Positions 1 to 8,398 of a DNA stretch of 64,000 nucleotides are shown piece by piece (position 1 is the first letter of the stretch; the number at the start of each line of letters is the position of its first letter). The stretch comes from Variovorax flavidus (lineage in GTDB: Bacteria > Pseudomonadota > Gammaproteobacteria > Burkholderiales > Burkholderiaceae_C): positions 558,001 to 622,000 of the forward strand of contig NZ_JASZYE010000001.1 of NCBI RefSeq assembly GCF_030317145.1, read 5' to 3'. Both the position numbers and the translations under genes were made by a program. The notes beneath the pieces were generated by a model, which was given only the letters and a program-made list of their open reading frames with translations, searched no databases and had not been told where the DNA came from.

Positions 1-1941
1 ACCGACGGCTCGCGCACCACGCGGCACTTCTTCATGCCGATGCGCCGCTGCGGCGCATCCGCGCGCCAGATGCTCGAAGCCGCGGCGGCGGCGCGCTGGG
101 GCGTGCCGGCGGCCGAAGTGAGCGCGAAGAACCATCAGCTCCTGCACCGCCCGACGGGCCGCGCGCTCGATTTCGGCGCGGTTGCGCGCGATGCGGCCGC
201 CTTGCCCGTGCCCACCGGCGCCGATCTGCGGCTGAAGAAGCCGGCCGAGTTCCGCTACATCGGCAAGGGCACTGTCCCGATCATCGACGGCTTCGACATG
301 ACGACCGGCAGGGCCATCTACGGCATCGACGTGGTGCTGCCCGACATGCTCTACGCCGTCGTCGCGCGCAGCCCGACCTACGGCGGTACCTTGCGCGGCT
401 TCGACTCCGCCGACGCGATGAAGGTGCCGGGCGTGGTGAAGGTCGTGGAGATCAAGGGCTCGCCGGTGCCGAGCGCCTTCCAGCCGCTGCCGGGGGTGGC
501 GGTGATCGCCAATAGCACCTGGGCAGCGATGAACGGCCGCAAGGCGCTCAAGCTCGACTGGGACGGCGGCCCGAACGGCAGCTATTCGTCGGACAGCTAC
601 CGCGCCGAGATGATGGCCGCCGCCGGCAAGCCGGGCAAGGTGATCCGCAATGCCGGCGATGTCGATGCAGCGCTGAAGTCGGCAGCCAAGGTGGTGAAGG
701 CGCAGTACTACATGCCCCACCTGACGCAGGCGCCGATGGAGCCGCCGACCGCGACCGCGCGCGTGAGGGACGGGCGCTGCGAAGTGTGGGGCCCGTTCCA
801 GAGCCCGCAGGCGGTACGCACCGACATCAGCAAGCGGCTCGAATTGACGCCGGACAAGGTAACGGTCAACGTGACGCTGCTCGGTGGCGGCTTCGGCCGC
901 AAGAGCAAGGGCGACTACGGGATCGAAGCCGCGCTGCTCGCGCGGGAGACCGGCGGCAAGCCGGTGAAGGTGATCTGGACGCGCGACGACGACCTGCACC
1001 ATTCGTTCTATCATACGGTCTCGGTCGAGCATCTCGAAGCCGGACTCGATGCCAAGGGCAAGCCGGTGGCATGGCTGCACCGCAGCGTCGGGCCGACCTT
1101 GCTGGCGCTCTTCATGGCCGACCCGAAGACCGAGTCGCCGATCGAACTCGGCATGGGCCTGACCAACGTGCCCTTCGCGATTCCGAACCTGCGGGTGGAG
1201 AACCCCGAGGCCGCTGCGCACACGCGCGTGGGCTGGTATCGCGCGGTGTCGAACCTTCCGCATGCCTTCGCGATCCAGTCCTTCGTCGACGAGATGGCCC
1301 ATGCGGCCGGTCGCGACCCGAAGGACTTCCTGCTCGAACTGCTCGGCCCGCCGCGCAAGATCGACCCGCGCGACATCAACGACACCTGGAACCACGGCGA
1401 AGACCCGTCCGCTTATCCGGTGGACATCGGGCGGCTGCGCCGTGTCACCACGATGGCGGCCAAGGAGGCCAATTGGGGCCGTCCGATGGGCAAGGGGCGC
1501 GGCCTGGGCATCGCGGCGCACTACAGCTTCACGACCTACGTCGCCGCCGTGATCGAGGTGGCGGTGGATGCCAAGGGCGAGCTGACGATCCCGCGCGTGG
1601 ACATCGCGATCGACTGCGGCGCCATCGTCAATCCGGAGCGGGTGCGCTCGCAGATGGAAGGCGCGTGCGTCATGGGCCTCGGCAATGCGCTGTCCGGCGA
1701 GATCTCGTTCAAGGACGGCCGGGTGCAGCAGGACAACTTCCATCAGTTCGAAGTCCTGCGCATGAACGCGGCGCCGAAGGCGATCGTGGTCCACCTGATA
1801 CCGGGCGACTACAGCGCACCGCTGGGCGGCGTGGGCGAACCCGGCGTGCCGCCGATCGCGCCGGCGCTGGCCAACGCGATCTACGCTGCCACGGGCAAGC
1901 GCATCCGCAACCTGCCGATCAGGGATCAGCTGCGCGCCTGA
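1..1941 (+). CDS. Molybdopterin-binding subunit of a xanthine dehydrogenase/IorB-type hydroxylase, C-terminal part
   Basis: The reading frame is open from base 1, so the N-terminus lies outside the window. The visible 646 residues match the large, molybdenum-cofactor subunit of the isoquinoline 1-oxidoreductase (IorB) branch of the xanthine dehydrogenase family. The glycine-rich GGGFGRK motif (near base 882) and the GGVGEPGVPPIAPA stretch close to the C-terminus are typical cofactor-contact regions. These enzymes hydroxylate N-heterocycles or oxidise aldehydes, usually with a small 2Fe-2S partner and a c-type cytochrome, which may lie upstream. The stop codon abuts the stop of the convergent gene at 1942. 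The substrate cannot be read from sequence; an aldehyde made by the neighbouring XoxF is a guess. Confidence 0.85.
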   Translation, partial: TDGSRTTRHFFMPMRRCGASARQMLEAAAAARWGVPAAEVSAKNHQLLHRPTGRALDFGAVARDAAALPVPTGADLRLKKPAEFRYIGKGTVPIIDGFDMTTGRAIYGIDVVLPDMLYAVVARSPTYGGTLRGFDSADAMKVPGVVKVVEIKGSPVPSAFQPLPGVAVIANSTWAAMNGRKALKLDWDGGPNGSYSSDSYRAEMMAAAGKPGKVIRNAGDVDAALKSAAKVVKAQYYMPHLTQAPMEPPTATARVRDGRCEVWGPFQSPQAVRTDISKRLELTPDKVTVNVTLLGGGFGRKSKGDYGIEAALLARETGGKPVKVIWTRDDDLHHSFYHTVSVEHLEAGLDAKGKPVAWLHRSVGPTLLALFMADPKTESPIELGMGLTNVPFAIPNLRVENPEAAAHTRVGWYRAVSNLPHAFAIQSFVDEMAHAAGRDPKDFLLELLGPPRKIDPRDINDTWNHGEDPSAYPVDIGRLRRVTTMAAKEANWGRPMGKGRGLGIAAHYSFTTYVAAVIEVAVDAKGELTIPRVDIAIDCGAIVNPERVRSQMEGACVMGLGNALSGEISFKDGRVQQDNFHQFEVLRMNAAPKAIVVHLIPGDYSAPLGGVGEPGVPPIAPALANAIYAATGKRIRNLPIRDQLRA

Positions 1942-2310
1942 CTATCTGGCGTCGGCGTTGATGAAGCATCCCTTCTCGGCCTTGGCCTGGAGCTCGCGGT
2001 AGCGCTTGGCCTGCGGCTCCAGCGACGGCACGTCGCGGATCGCGCCGCCGCGCTCGCCGCCGATGGACATGGCCTTGGTGATCGTGGTCATCGTCACGTA
2101 GTCCTTGTACTTGACGCTCCCGGCAAGCGCGTCGAGCGCGCACGAGCACTTGTTGGTCATCTCGAACGTCGGACCAGGGTGCGCGCGCATGCATTCCTGC
2201 ACGTAGAGCACGCGGTCCACGGTCGGGAAGTCGTTCGCGTGGGCCGGGTTCGCGGCCATCAGCAAGGCGCACAGGCTCAGCAGGGAGGGCGACAGGAGCG
2301 ATCGTTGCAT
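1942..2310 (-). CDS. Small exported protein of unknown function, last gene of the xoxF operon
   Basis: 122 residues with a clear signal peptide (hydrophobic run ending at AHA, about residue 25). The mature part holds four cysteines (an ECMR motif, a CSC motif and one near the C-terminus), suggesting periplasmic disulfides. It starts 10 bp after the stop of the gene before it and is surely co-transcribed with the xoxF cluster. I do not recognise a named family. Position and export suggest an accessory role in periplasmic methanol oxidation, by inference only. Confidence 0.75.
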   Translation of the reverse strand: MQRSLLSPSLLSLCALLMAANPAHANDFPTVDRVLYVQECMRAHPGPTFEMTNKCSCALDALAGSVKYKDYVTMTTITKAMSIGGERGGAIRDVPSLEPQAKRYRELQAKAEKGCFINADAR

Positions 2311-2320
2311 GGGAAGTCCG

Positions 2321-2998
2321 TCAAGGTTGGCGGCCGGCGCCGTCCAGAAGCATCTCCTCGGCCATCAGCGGTGCCGAGGCGGGGGATTCTCCGTCGATGC
2401 GGGTGCGGATGCCATAGAGCCCGCCCGGTACGGCGTCCGACAGCAGGAAGACATAGGTCTTGTTCGCCAGTTTCTCGAAGCGCGCACGATTCGGGTCGTC
2501 GCGATAGGGCGAGATGCTGATCTCCCGCACTGCCACCGGACGGCCGCGATAGGGCAGGTTGACGCTACGCACCGTGGCGCCCTGGTACACAGCCATGCGG
2601 ATGCGCTTTCGGAAGTAGTTGGGCTGGCCTTGGGTGAGACGCTGCATCTCGCGGATGTCGCGTTCGAGGAAGTAGAGGATGGCCGGATTGCCTTCTGCGC
2701 TGTCGACCTCGGGCTGGCGCACGGCGCGCGCGCCGGTGAGGAACTCGGTGCCCACGGCACAGCATTTGCCGTCGGGGCGGGCCGTCAGCACGAGGTTCAC
2801 CCTGTCGTCGAACGCCTCTTCCAGTGTCCCCGTCTTGTGAAAGGTGTACTGCAGGGTGAGCGGAGGCTGCAGCTTGCCGAGATGGTTGTCCATGAAGAGC
2901 GCGCGTTCGGCGACCGAGAAATCGGTCGCCGCGCCGGCCATCAAGGGCGCCCACAGGATCAACGCGAGCGCCAGTCTCAGGACGGGGTTTGCGTTCAT
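2321..2998 (-). CDS. Exported hypothetical protein of the xoxF cluster
   Basis: 225 residues; the ATG at 2998 gives a classical signal peptide ending at MAGAA (about residue 23), and the start lies 17 bp after the stop of the xoxJ-like gene. An open frame continues upstream of this ATG but only as a shadow of xoxJ. The mature domain has a KCC cysteine pair and no CxxCH haem motif or SoxY-like GGCG carrier tail. No family recognised. The tight spacing places it in one operon with xoxF, the cytochrome and xoxJ, so it probably acts in the periplasm on the dehydrogenase or its electron transfer. Confidence 0.75.
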   Translation of the reverse strand: MNANPVLRLALALILWAPLMAGAATDFSVAERALFMDNHLGKLQPPLTLQYTFHKTGTLEEAFDDRVNLVLTARPDGKCCAVGTEFLTGARAVRQPEVDSAEGNPAILYFLERDIREMQRLTQGQPNYFRKRIRMAVYQGATVRSVNLPYRGRPVAVREISISPYRDDPNRARFEKLANKTYVFLLSDAVPGGLYGIRTRIDGESPASAPLMAEEMLLDGAGRQP

Positions 2999-3015
2999 CG
3001 AGGAAGCGGGGATCA

Positions 3016-3882
3016 CTATTGCTTCGGGGCCGTGTACGAGGCGTCGACGATCGGTACGCCGTACTCTTTCAGGATGGCCTGGATCTGCGAGCGGTTGGAT
3101 TCGATCAGGCCTTCGACCTGCTGCTTCCATTCGCGCTCCCCGTAGCGCACGCCCATCGCGATCTGATAGTCGAACTGCACGCCGGGCTCCGATTTCAGCG
3201 GCACCACCGCCAGCGCAGGCGTCTTGACGCGCTGCGCGTAGTAGCCGGCGATCGGGCCCCAGACGATGGCGACGTCGAGCTTGCCGGATGCGAGGTCCTT
3301 CTCGATGATCTCGCCGGGATACTGGGCCGGGTCGGCATTCATGACCTGGTAGGGCACGCCTTGCTCGACGAGGTTGTGCTTGTTGAGCCAGGCCGATGCG
3401 GGCGAACGGTCGTAGACGCCGATGCGCAGCTTGGCCAGCCGGGCCGGATCGAGCTTCAGGAAGTCCTCGCCCGATGCCACCTGGTCCAGGCCCTTGCCCT
3501 TGGGAAAGACCAGTGCGTAGGTCGAGCGGTAATACGGCTTGGTGACCGACACCTGGTCGTAGCCCGCGGGGACGCCGATCACGATGTCGCAAGGGTAGTC
3601 CTGGCCCGGCAGCTTGAACTTCAGTGTGTTGCGGATGAAGGCGAGGCGCTGCGGAAAGGAGTAGTAGGTCACCGGCAGGCCCAGCGACTTGCCGAACACC
3701 TCGGCGATCCTGTTCTCGATCCCCTCGCCCTTGACGTTCGAGAAGGGCAGGTTGTTCGGGTCCTGGCACACGCGCAGCGCGGTGCGCTTGGCCGGCGCGT
3801 CCTGGGCTGCCGCCCCGGCAGCCAGTGCGGCGAGCGCGATGCCCGCGGCCGCGAGCACGCATCGATGAGAGCCGTGGGTCAT
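3016..3882 (-). CDS. xoxJ: XoxJ/MoxJ-like quinoprotein dehydrogenase-associated periplasmic binding protein
   Basis: 288 residues: signal peptide (1 to about 26), then a type 2 periplasmic binding fold beginning LRVCQDPNNLPFS, the signature opening of the quinoprotein dehydrogenase-associated solute-binding family that includes MoxJ and XoxJ. There is no ABC permease of the amino-acid type nearby, in keeping with the family view that these proteins bind and activate the dehydrogenase rather than feed a transporter. The start overlaps the stop of the cytochrome gene by 4 bp (translational coupling). In known XoxF operons J sits beside F and G exactly as here. Confidence 0.88.
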   Translation of the reverse strand: MTHGSHRCVLAAAGIALAALAAGAAAQDAPAKRTALRVCQDPNNLPFSNVKGEGIENRIAEVFGKSLGLPVTYYSFPQRLAFIRNTLKFKLPGQDYPCDIVIGVPAGYDQVSVTKPYYRSTYALVFPKGKGLDQVASGEDFLKLDPARLAKLRIGVYDRSPASAWLNKHNLVEQGVPYQVMNADPAQYPGEIIEKDLASGKLDVAIVWGPIAGYYAQRVKTPALAVVPLKSEPGVQFDYQIAMGVRYGEREWKQQVEGLIESNRSQIQAILKEYGVPIVDASYTAPKQ

Positions 3883-4274
3883 TTGGGTATTTCTTCAACC
3901 TTCGCGCGTGTGATGGCGCCGTCGGACCGGCCCTTGAGATAAGCGTACAGCTGGTTGATGTTCTCCATCACCATCGGGCTGTTGCCGAAACTCTGCATGC
4001 CCTTGTCCAGCCGCCCGTTGGTCACGGTCTTGACGAAGTCGTCCTTCGACAGCGTCTTCAGACTCACGATCAGCGACGGCCCGACCAGTCCTTCCTGATT
4101 GGCGCCGTGGCAGCGATCGCAAGCGGCCGCCCGCCAGGCCCTGAAGCCCTTGATCGTCTCGCCGTCCACCTTGTAGCCATCGACCACCTTGTACAGGGGC
4201 TTGTCGTCCGAATGAACCGCACTTGCGATGCACAGCAGTGCAGTGGCGGTAACCAACGCATTCCTCAAACGCAT
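3879..4274 (-). CDS. xoxG: c-type cytochrome, XoxG-like electron acceptor of the dehydrogenase
   Basis: 131 residues with a signal peptide (1 to about 22) and a single haem c site, CDRCH. The region KVVDGYKVDGETIKGFRAW before the haem is typical of methanol-metabolism-related cytochromes. A downstream Met (in GMQSF or SPMV) could be the sixth haem ligand. Position directly after xoxF, separated by 85 bp containing a strong hairpin, supports a role as the periplasmic electron acceptor for the PQQ enzyme. Known XoxG proteins have a low redox potential; that cannot be judged here. Confidence 0.85.
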   Translation of the reverse strand: MRLRNALVTATALLCIASAVHSDDKPLYKVVDGYKVDGETIKGFRAWRAAACDRCHGANQEGLVGPSLIVSLKTLSKDDFVKTVTNGRLDKGMQSFGNSPMVMENINQLYAYLKGRSDGAITRAKVEEIPK

Positions 4275-4303
4275 TTCAAGATCCTTGTTGTCTTCAGCAT
4301 GAA

Positions 4304-4335
4304 GAGATGGCAGTCCATGGCAGGGCTGCCATCTC
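4304..4335 (-). other. Perfect 10-bp inverted repeat between xoxF and xoxG
   Basis: Arms GAGATGGCAG (4304-4313) and CTGCCATCTC (4326-4335) enclose a 12-base loop. There is no T-run on the minus strand, so it is not a standard Rho-independent terminator. As an RNA hairpin just 3' of the xoxF stop it could block 3' exonucleases and keep xoxF mRNA in excess over the downstream genes. Confidence 0.5.
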
Positions 4336-4359
4336 CGGATCTGGCCAGAGGCCTCGTGC

Positions 4360-6183
4360 TCAGTTGCCTGGCAGCGCGAACACGGTCAGCGAACCGCCGA
4401 GTTCCGTGTACTGGTTGAGCTCCTTGTAGCCGCCCACGGCGCCCAGGCCATCCTGGTCCTTCTCGAGCCCTGCGGCCATGCCGATGCCGGCCCAGCCACC
4501 GATGCCCGAGAACACGCCGATGTACTGCTTGCCCTTGTGCTCGTAGGTGAACACGTTGCCGATGATGCCGGAGGGCGTCTTGAACTTGAAGAGTTCCTTG
4601 TTGATGTTCTTCTTGTCCACGCACTTCATGTAGCCCTCGAGCGTGCCGTAGCACGACAGGCCGCCAGCCGTGTTGAGCGCGCCGCTCCAGACCGAGAACT
4701 TCTCGGGATGGCTCTGCACGATCTTGCCGGTGCCGGCGTTCCAGGTGATGTAGTTGCCCATGCCGCCATGGCTGCCCGGCGCCGGGTACATCGAGAGGGT
4801 GGCGCCGACGTATGGCTGGCCGGCGGTGTATTCGACCTTGAACGGCTCATAGTCCATGCAGACGTGATTGGTCGGCACGTAGAAGAGCTTGGTCTCCGGG
4901 TCGAAGGACGCCGGCTGCTGGTCCTTGGAGCCCAGTGCTGCCGGGCAGATGCCCTTGCTGTTGACGTCGGGTCCGTTCTGCGCGGTCGAGTACTTGGACA
5001 CCACTTGCGGGCGGCCGGTCTTCATGTCGACGTTCGTGGCCCAGTTCACCTTGGGGTCGTACTTTTCGGCGACCAGCAACGCACCGGTGACCCGGTCCAT
5101 CGTGTAGGCGAAGCCGTTGCGGTCGAAGTGCACCAGCGCCTTGGTGGGCTTGCCCTTGACGTCGATGTCGGCCAGGATCATTTCGTTGATGCCGTCGAAG
5201 TCCCACTCGTCGAAGGGGGTCATCTGGTAGGCCCACTTGGCCATGCCGGTGTCGACGTCACGCGCGAAGATGGTCATGGACCACTTGTTGTCGCCGGGCC
5301 GCTGCGACGGGTTCCAGGTCGACGGGTTCCCGGTGCCGTAGTAGACGGTATTGAGCGCCTTGTCGTAGCTGTACCAGCCCCAGGTGGTGCCGCCGCCGAG
5401 CTTCCACTGGTCTCCCTTCCAGGTCTTCAGGGAAGAGTCCTTGCCGACCGGTGCCATCTTGCCGTCGGTCCAGGTCATGGTCTTGTCCGGGTCCATCAGC
5501 ATTTCGTTGTCCGGCCCGGTGCTGTAGGCCTTCCAGACCTGCTTGCCCGAGTTGATGTCGTAGGCCGCAAGGAAGCCCCGCACACCCCACTCGCCGCCGC
5601 TGATGCCGGTGATGACCTTGTCCTTGAAGACGTGCGGCGCGTTGGTGTTGACGGCGCCGAGCTTCGGGTCGCCGTTCTTCACGGTCCAGACCACCTTGCC
5701 GGTCTTGGCGTCGAGCGCGACGAGATTGCTGTCGGCCTGCTGCAGGAAGACCTTGCCCTCGGCATATGCGAGGCCGCGGTACACCGTGTCGCAACACATC
5801 TGCGGGATCACCGCCGGGTCCTGCTTCGGCTCGTACTTCCACAGGATCTTCTGCGTATCGAGATCGATGGCGAAGACCTTGTTGGGGAACGGCGAGTGCA
5901 GGAACATCGTGCCGTCGATGACCAACGGCGAACCTTCGTGCCCACGCAGCACGCCGGTAGAGAAGGTCCATGCGACCTGCATCTTGCCGACGTTGCCGGT
6001 GTTGATCTGCTTGAGCTTGCTGTAGCGCTGGTTGTACATGTCCCCAGCCTGTACCGCCCAGTTCTTCGAGTTGGCGATATTTTTCTCGACGTCGGCATTG
6101 GCTAATGCCAACGCTGGCATCGCGAGGAGCGCCGCCGCCGAATAACGCCAGAGGCGCCCGTGAAAATGCCCGGAAATTCGCAT
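4360..6183 (-). CDS. xoxF: Lanthanide-dependent (XoxF-type) PQQ methanol/alcohol dehydrogenase
   Basis: 607 residues from the ATG at 6183, which has a good site (AAGGAGA) 6 bases upstream and yields a signal peptide cleaved near ALANA (residue 30). The eight-bladed quinoprotein propeller is complete. Key residues are visible: the vicinal Cys130-Cys131 pair that stacks on PQQ, Glu198 (GGEWG) and Asn286 as metal ligands, catalytic Asp328, and Asp330 in WDFD. The extra Asp two residues after the catalytic Asp is the hallmark of lanthanide-binding XoxF; calcium-type MxaF has Ala there. No MxaI small subunit gene is nearby, as expected for XoxF. The substrate is likely methanol or another short alcohol. 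Confidence 0.95.
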   Translation of the reverse strand: MRISGHFHGRLWRYSAAALLAMPALALANADVEKNIANSKNWAVQAGDMYNQRYSKLKQINTGNVGKMQVAWTFSTGVLRGHEGSPLVIDGTMFLHSPFPNKVFAIDLDTQKILWKYEPKQDPAVIPQMCCDTVYRGLAYAEGKVFLQQADSNLVALDAKTGKVVWTVKNGDPKLGAVNTNAPHVFKDKVITGISGGEWGVRGFLAAYDINSGKQVWKAYSTGPDNEMLMDPDKTMTWTDGKMAPVGKDSSLKTWKGDQWKLGGGTTWGWYSYDKALNTVYYGTGNPSTWNPSQRPGDNKWSMTIFARDVDTGMAKWAYQMTPFDEWDFDGINEMILADIDVKGKPTKALVHFDRNGFAYTMDRVTGALLVAEKYDPKVNWATNVDMKTGRPQVVSKYSTAQNGPDVNSKGICPAALGSKDQQPASFDPETKLFYVPTNHVCMDYEPFKVEYTAGQPYVGATLSMYPAPGSHGGMGNYITWNAGTGKIVQSHPEKFSVWSGALNTAGGLSCYGTLEGYMKCVDKKNINKELFKFKTPSGIIGNVFTYEHKGKQYIGVFSGIGGWAGIGMAAGLEKDQDGLGAVGGYKELNQYTELGGSLTVFALPGN

Positions 6184-6586
6184 CGAAGTCTCCTTGTTCT
6201 GATTCATCAGAGGCCGCCCGCACGGTACCGCCGACAGGCGACTGCCGTGCAACGCAATGAAGCCGGCAACAGCACTAAATGCAAGATGCGCGCCCGCTCG
6301 AACACCCGCAAATCGCGAGGCCCGCGAAGGCTTCCAAGAGCACTTGGAGTCTCTTGATTCGGGTATTGCGTTAAGGGGAAACCCTATCGAGGGATTGCGT
6401 CGAAGGAATGAAATTCGACGTTCCCGGGCCGATTGCAGCCGTGTCTCCGTGCCGATGCCGGCGCGGCGAAAAGCGAAGCATTCCACCGGACCCTGCTGCG
6501 CCGGAATTGTGGCAACCACTTTCGACACAGAGTGTTTCACCGACAGATGGATCAACGCAAACCAATGACGCACGCAGGGCCACGAG
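6184..6586. promoter_or_regulatory. Divergent promoter region between xoxF and the PQQ-ABC/mxa operon
   Basis: 403 bases without a convincing gene. It must hold promoters for both operons, but I see no near-consensus -35/-10 or sigma-54 pair. Notable elements: an inverted repeat AGGG-GAAA-CCCT at 6374-6385, flanked on both sides by direct copies of ATTGCGT (6365-6371 and 6394-6400). These are candidate operator sites for the two-component regulator encoded at 19811. The Shine-Dalgarno of xoxF lies at about 6190-6196. Confidence 0.45.
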
Positions 6587-7372
6587 ATGCATGAGCCGAT
6601 GGGCGCGCGTATTGCTTGCTCGAATCCATTCATGCCACCACAGACGCTCCCGACGACGATGCTGCGGACCACCGGCCTGACGAAGCGCTACGGTACGCGG
6701 GCCGCATTGAAGAGCCTTTCGCTGACCTTGGCGTCAGGTCAGTTCGTGGCGCTGCTGGGGCCCAATGGCGCGGGCAAGTCGACCCTGTTCCAGGTGCTCA
6801 CCGGCCTGTTCGCGGCCGATGAAGGCGAGGTCGAAGTGGCCGGGCATTCGCTCTACCGTTCCGCGACCGCCGCCTTGCGGCATATCGGCGTGGTGTTCCA
6901 GCAGGTGTCGCTCGACCTGGATCTCAGCATCCGGCGGAACCTGCTGTTCCAGGCCGACCTGCACGGCCTGCCGCGGCCACTGGCTGCACAGCGCATCGAG
7001 GCGGGATGCGCCCAGCTGGGCATCGACGCGGACCTCGATCGAAAGGTCCGCGAGCTGTCCGGCGGCAATCGACGCAAGGTGGAACTTGTGCGCGCCTTGC
7101 TGCATCGACCCTCCGTGTTGCTGATGGACGAAGCCACCGTCGGGCTGGACCCCAAGTCACGTCAGGACCTGATGCGCGCGCTCCATGCGAACGTGCAGGA
7201 GCGCGGGGTCTGCGTCCTGTGGGCCACGCATCGCGTGGAGGAGGCCGAAGGCGCGGACCGCGTGCTGGTGCTGCACAAGGGCGAACTGCTGGCCGACGGC
7301 ACGCCGGCAGACGTGACACAGGCGCTTGGAGCGCCCACGCTGGAGGCGGGCTTCATTGCCCGCACCAGTTGA
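6587..7372 (+). CDS. ATP-binding protein of the PQQ-associated ABC transporter
   Basis: 261 residues from ATG 6587 (AGGG eight bases upstream). Other possible starts are ATG 6632 and ATG 6659, and the last would match the short N-termini usual in this family. Walker [10 protein letters not shown] at 58-66, signature LSGGN at 157-161, Walker B VLLMDEA at 177-183. The [13 protein letters not shown] segment is characteristic of the ABC ATPases found beside PQQ-dependent alcohol oxidation genes. It pairs with the permease at 9555 and binding protein at 8395. The transported compound is not established for this family. Confidence 0.85.
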   Translation: MHEPMGARIACSNPFMPPQTLPTTMLRTTGLTKRYGTRAALKSLSLTLASGQFVALLGPNGAGKSTLFQVLTGLFAADEGEVEVAGHSLYRSATAALRHIGVVFQQVSLDLDLSIRRNLLFQADLHGLPRPLAAQRIEAGCAQLGIDADLDRKVRELSGGNRRKVELVRALLHRPSVLLMDEATVGLDPKSRQDLMRALHANVQERGVCVLWATHRVEEAEGADRVLVLHKGELLADGTPADVTQALGAPTLEAGFIARTS

Positions 7373-7408
7373 TCCGCAGAGTGAACTCAAATAGATGGAG
7401 ACGCCGAG

Positions 7409-8398
7409 ATGGATGAAATCGCGAAGGTTCTGAAGTGTGCGGCGCGCTGGGCCGCGGCCCTGTCGAGCGTGTGTCTCGGCACGGCCGCGCTGGCGCAGGG
7501 CACCGCCTACGTGTCGAGCGAGAAGGACCAGGCGGTCACGCTGATCGACCTCGCCACGCTCAGCGTCAAGGGCACCATCCCGACGTGCAAGCGAGGGCGG
7601 CACATCCAGCTCATGCCGGACCGCCACATCATGCTGGCTTGCAGCGAGTCGAACGTCGCCGATGTGATCGACCCGGCAACGGGCAAGTCGCTGCGCCGCG
7701 TTCCGCTGGGCGACGAGCCCGAGGCCTTCGACCTGTCGCCGGACGGCAAGACCATCTACGTGTCCAACGAGGACGAAGGCGCGGTCAGCTTCATCGACGC
7801 GTCGAACGGCAAGGTGCTCAAGTCGATCAAGGTCGGCAAGGAACCGGAAGGCGTGAAGGTCAGCGCGGATGGCAAGACGCTGTACGTGACCTCCGAGGTC
7901 GCCAGCCTCGTGCACGTGATCGACGTCGCGAGCGGCGCCATCGTCAAGAACGTGAAAGTTGGCAAGCGGCCACGTCGCATGGCCATCACGGCCGACGGCA
8001 AGGAGCTGTGGGTCACCAACGAACTCGACGCCAGCGTCAGCATCATCGACACGGCCACCCGTGCCGTGGTCGGCAACCTGAAGTTCGAAGTGAAGGGCGC
8101 GCGCAGCGAAGACATCACGCCGGTGGGCATCCAGATGTCGCGCGACGGCAAGCGTGCCTTCGTCGCGCTGGGCAGGGCCAACCACGTCGCGTTCGTCGAT
8201 GTGCCGCAGCGCAAGGTCACGAATCTCGTGTTGGTCGGCAAGCGGGCGTGGAATGTCACGCTCGACAAGGCCGAAGCCCGGCTGTACGTGGTCAACGGCT
8301 TGAGCGACGACGTCACCGTGGTCGATGTTGCGGCGGCCAAGCCGATCAAGAGCATTCCGGTCGGTCGCGTGCCCTACGGGCTGGTGGTGGTCGAATGA
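7409..8398 (+). CDS. YVTN beta-propeller protein of PQQ-dependent catabolism cluster
   Basis: 329 residues: signal peptide (to about residue 31, ALA-QG) then seven-bladed YVTN/NHL-type repeats, seen as recurring blocks such as YVSNEDEGAVSFID, YVTSEVASLVHVID and WVTNELDASVSIID. This is the propeller subfamily typical of PQQ-alcohol-oxidation loci and always found with the ABC genes that flank it here. Its last four bases overlap the next start (ATGA). It probably acts as a periplasmic scaffold or sensor; no enzymatic residues are evident. Confidence 0.85.
   Translation: MDEIAKVLKCAARWAAALSSVCLGTAALAQGTAYVSSEKDQAVTLIDLATLSVKGTIPTCKRGRHIQLMPDRHIMLACSESNVADVIDPATGKSLRRVPLGDEPEAFDLSPDGKTIYVSNEDEGAVSFIDASNGKVLKSIKVGKEPEGVKVSADGKTLYVTSEVASLVHVIDVASGAIVKNVKVGKRPRRMAITADGKELWVTNELDASVSIIDTATRAVVGNLKFEVKGARSEDITPVGIQMSRDGKRAFVALGRANHVAFVDVPQRKVTNLVLVGKRAWNVTLDKAEARLYVVNGLSDDVTVVDVAAAKPIKSIPVGRVPYGLVVVE

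Noticed and set aside
3879..4274. Possible second haem site in the cytochrome
   Set aside because: Only one CxxCH motif is present; it is a mono-haem protein.
6520..6560. TGGCA-like sequence that might be a sigma-54 promoter before the PQQ-ABC operon
   Set aside because: The GC dinucleotide at -12 is missing.
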